Assembly (NCBI GenBank): GCA_027024125.1
Contig: JALVSV010000066.1
Coordinates: forward strand, 1 to 7,083
Direction of reading: 5' to 3'
Origin: Methylothermaceae bacterium
GTDB taxonomy: Bacteria > Pseudomonadota > Gammaproteobacteria > Methylococcales > Methylothermaceae
Length of the DNA stretch: 7,083 bases
Shown: positions 5,931 through 7,083 of the stretch, piece by piece
Position numbering within the stretch: position 1 is the stretch's first letter
How the letters are laid out: each line of letters opens with the position of its first letter
Notes under the pieces: model-generated
Database searches by the model: none
The model's input: the letters and a program-made list of their open reading frames with translations, nothing else
Told to the model about the DNA's origin: nothing
Position numbers and translations under genes: made by a program

Positions 5931-5946
5931 AACGGGCCTTTTGTAC
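5924..5946. promoter_or_regulatory. 8-bp dyad overlapping the apaH -10 box
   Basis: GTACAAAA (5924-5931) and TTTTGTAC (5939-5946) form a perfect inverted repeat with a 7-nt centre. The left arm contains the candidate -10 hexamer, and the right arm lies around the predicted transcription start. It could be a repressor operator. No known regulator motif was recognised. Confidence 0.4.
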
Positions 5947-5984
5947 GCAGGCGTCATCAAGGAAGACGCAGGAGAGTGTGAGCC

Positions 5985-6803
5985 ATGGCCCATTATGCAA
6001 TCGGAGACATTCAAGGTTGCTTTTTCGAGCTGCAGAAATTATTGGATAAGATCAATTTCGATCCTGAGGAAGATCTTCTCTGGTTCACAGGGGATTTGGT
6101 CAATAGGGGGCCATATTCATTGGAGGCGCTTCGTTTTGTCAAGGCGCTGGGTGACCGGGTGGTCTGTGTGTTGGGTAACCACGACCTTCATCTATTGGCA
6201 GTGGCTCATGGTCAGAACTACAAGCACAAACAGGATTTGGACCAGATTTTGGAGGCGCCTGACCGTGATGAGTTGCTTGACTGGTTGCGGCATCGGCCTT
6301 TGATGCATAGGGATGAACGTTACTGTCTGATTCATGCCGGATTGCCTCCTCAGTGGGATATTGACAAGGCGGAAAGGTGCGCCAGGGAGGTGGAGGAGAT
6401 ATTGCGTGGCGAGCAATTGGAGGAGTTTCTAAAGGTCATGTATGGAAACATGCCGGATCTGTGGTCCGAGGAACTGGAAGGATGGAATCGTTTGAGGTTT
6501 ATCGTCAATTGCTTTACCCGGCTTCGCTATTGTGATCGCCAGGGGCGATTGGCGCTTTCGTACACAGGGCCGCCTGGGAGTCAGCCTCCCAACTTGTATC
6601 CTTGGTTCGAGGTGCCCGGAAGGCGGAGTGAAGGTCAGGAAATTGTCTTTGGGCACTGGTCGGCATTGGGGTTTGTCGCAAAGAACGGGTGTTATGGAAT
6701 CGATACGGGTTGCATTTGGGGCGGGCAGCTGAGCGCCTTACGATTGGATGGTGAAATGTACCGGATAAGTCTGGATTGCCCCACTTACCGTCAACCCGGC
6801 TGA
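5985..6803 (+). CDS. apaH: Symmetrical bis(5'-nucleosyl)-tetraphosphatase ApaH
   Basis: ApaH hydrolyses Ap4A to two ADP and, in E. coli, also removes Np4 caps from RNA, so it links stress-induced dinucleotide levels to RNA stability. It is a cytoplasmic metallophosphatase of the PPP fold. The 272-residue length is normal. Metal-binding and catalytic motifs appear in order: GDIQG (7-11), GDLVNRG (36-42), GNHD (64-67), HAGL (117-120), FTRLRYC (177-183), and FGHWSALG (222-229) followed by DTGCIWGGQLSALRL (240-254). The ATG at 5985 is supported by AGGAGAG at 5970-5976. Here apaH has its own upstream region, divergent from the ankyrin-mpl pair; rsmA and apaG, its upstream partners in E. coli, are absent. 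It converges on folA, 27 bp away. Confidence 0.97.
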   Translation: MAHYAIGDIQGCFFELQKLLDKINFDPEEDLLWFTGDLVNRGPYSLEALRFVKALGDRVVCVLGNHDLHLLAVAHGQNYKHKQDLDQILEAPDRDELLDWLRHRPLMHRDERYCLIHAGLPPQWDIDKAERCAREVEEILRGEQLEEFLKVMYGNMPDLWSEELEGWNRLRFIVNCFTRLRYCDRQGRLALSYTGPPGSQPPNLYPWFEVPGRRSEGQEIVFGHWSALGFVAKNGCYGIDTGCIWGGQLSALRLDGEMYRISLDCPTYRQPG

Positions 6804-6830
6804 TATACAAATCTTGACCGTGGCAGCCGT

Positions 6831-7083
6831 TTATCTGGTCTGGATACGATCAAGCACCAGAAAACGATAGGAATGGGGGAATTGTACATTTGCTTGCCGC
6901 TCCAGCCTTTCTGTTTCCCGCCATTCGTTCTGGTTCCAGGGGGGGAAGAACGTATCACCAGAATAATCGGCATCGATGATGGTCAAGTAGAGCCGGGTGG
7001 CAAGCGGAAAAGCCGCTTCGTAGAGAGTGGCGCCCCCAATGATCATGCATTCCTGGCTGTTGGCCAAAGACAATTTCCTGACC
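6831..7083 (-). CDS. folA: Dihydrofolate reductase, C-terminal half (partial)
   Basis: FolA reduces dihydrofolate to tetrahydrofolate with NADPH and is the trimethoprim target. Only the last 83 residues and the stop (TAA at 6831-6833 on the minus strand) are visible, with the 5' part cut by the window edge. The visible sequence has the cofactor-binding MIIGGATLYEAAFP segment, the strand RLYLTIIDADYSGDTFFPPW characteristic of bacterial DHFR, and the C-terminal SYRFLVLDR strand. The full protein would be expected at about 160-170 residues. It lies tail-to-tail with apaH, the arrangement seen in E. coli. The active-site N-terminal half cannot be assessed. Confidence 0.95.
   Translation of the reverse strand, partial: VRKLSLANSQECMIIGGATLYEAAFPLATRLYLTIIDADYSGDTFFPPWNQNEWRETERLERQANVQFPHSYRFLVLDRIQTR

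Noticed and set aside
5842..6303. Open frame overlapping the start of apaH
   Set aside because: It is out of frame with apaH, which carries all metallophosphatase motifs. The overlapping peptide has no recognisable domain.

Overview
The window looks like a chromosomal segment of a gammaproteobacterium. The Mpl, ApaH and FolA sequences are of gammaproteobacterial type, and apaH and folA face each other as they do in E. coli. Moderate GC and dispersed structured repeats would fit an environmental lineage such as Methylococcales or Chromatiales, but that placement is inference only. No phage gene, transposase, tRNA, rRNA or CRISPR array was seen.

Left part (1-2686): the window opens inside a GC-rich hairpin repeat. 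Next comes a leftward gene for a small glycine/alanine-rich membrane protein of the DUF1269 type, with a long hairpin just past its stop codon. An HdeD-family membrane protein gene (1316-1903, rightward) follows. It is bracketed by two copies of a repeat of about 340 bp (786-1126 and 1986-2323) in opposite orientation. The copies are about 90% identical by eye, have imperfect terminal inverted repeats, contain many internal hairpins and have no credible ORF. They look like MITE-type elements. Different short direct repeats flank each copy, which suggests two independent insertions.

Middle (2687-3894): yfdX encodes a secreted, probably periplasmic protein and ends in a strong intrinsic terminator. 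HdeD and YfdX both belong to envelope/acid-stress families, so the left half reads as a stress-protein neighbourhood. Between the convergent yfdX and mpl genes lie two ParB-binding (parS-like) palindromes 92 bp apart. One is a perfect TGTTTCACGTGAAACA and the other differs by one base. This predicts that the segment is in the origin-proximal centromere region of the chromosome.

Right part (3895-7083): mpl, the murein-tripeptide recycling ligase, runs leftward. It is preceded after 24 bp by a secreted ankyrin-repeat protein gene, probably in the same transcript. Divergent from this pair is apaH, which hydrolyses Ap4A and could decap Np4-capped RNA. It has a candidate sigma-70 promoter overlapped by an 8-bp dyad. 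ApaH converges on the 3' half of folA (dihydrofolate reductase), which is cut by the window edge.
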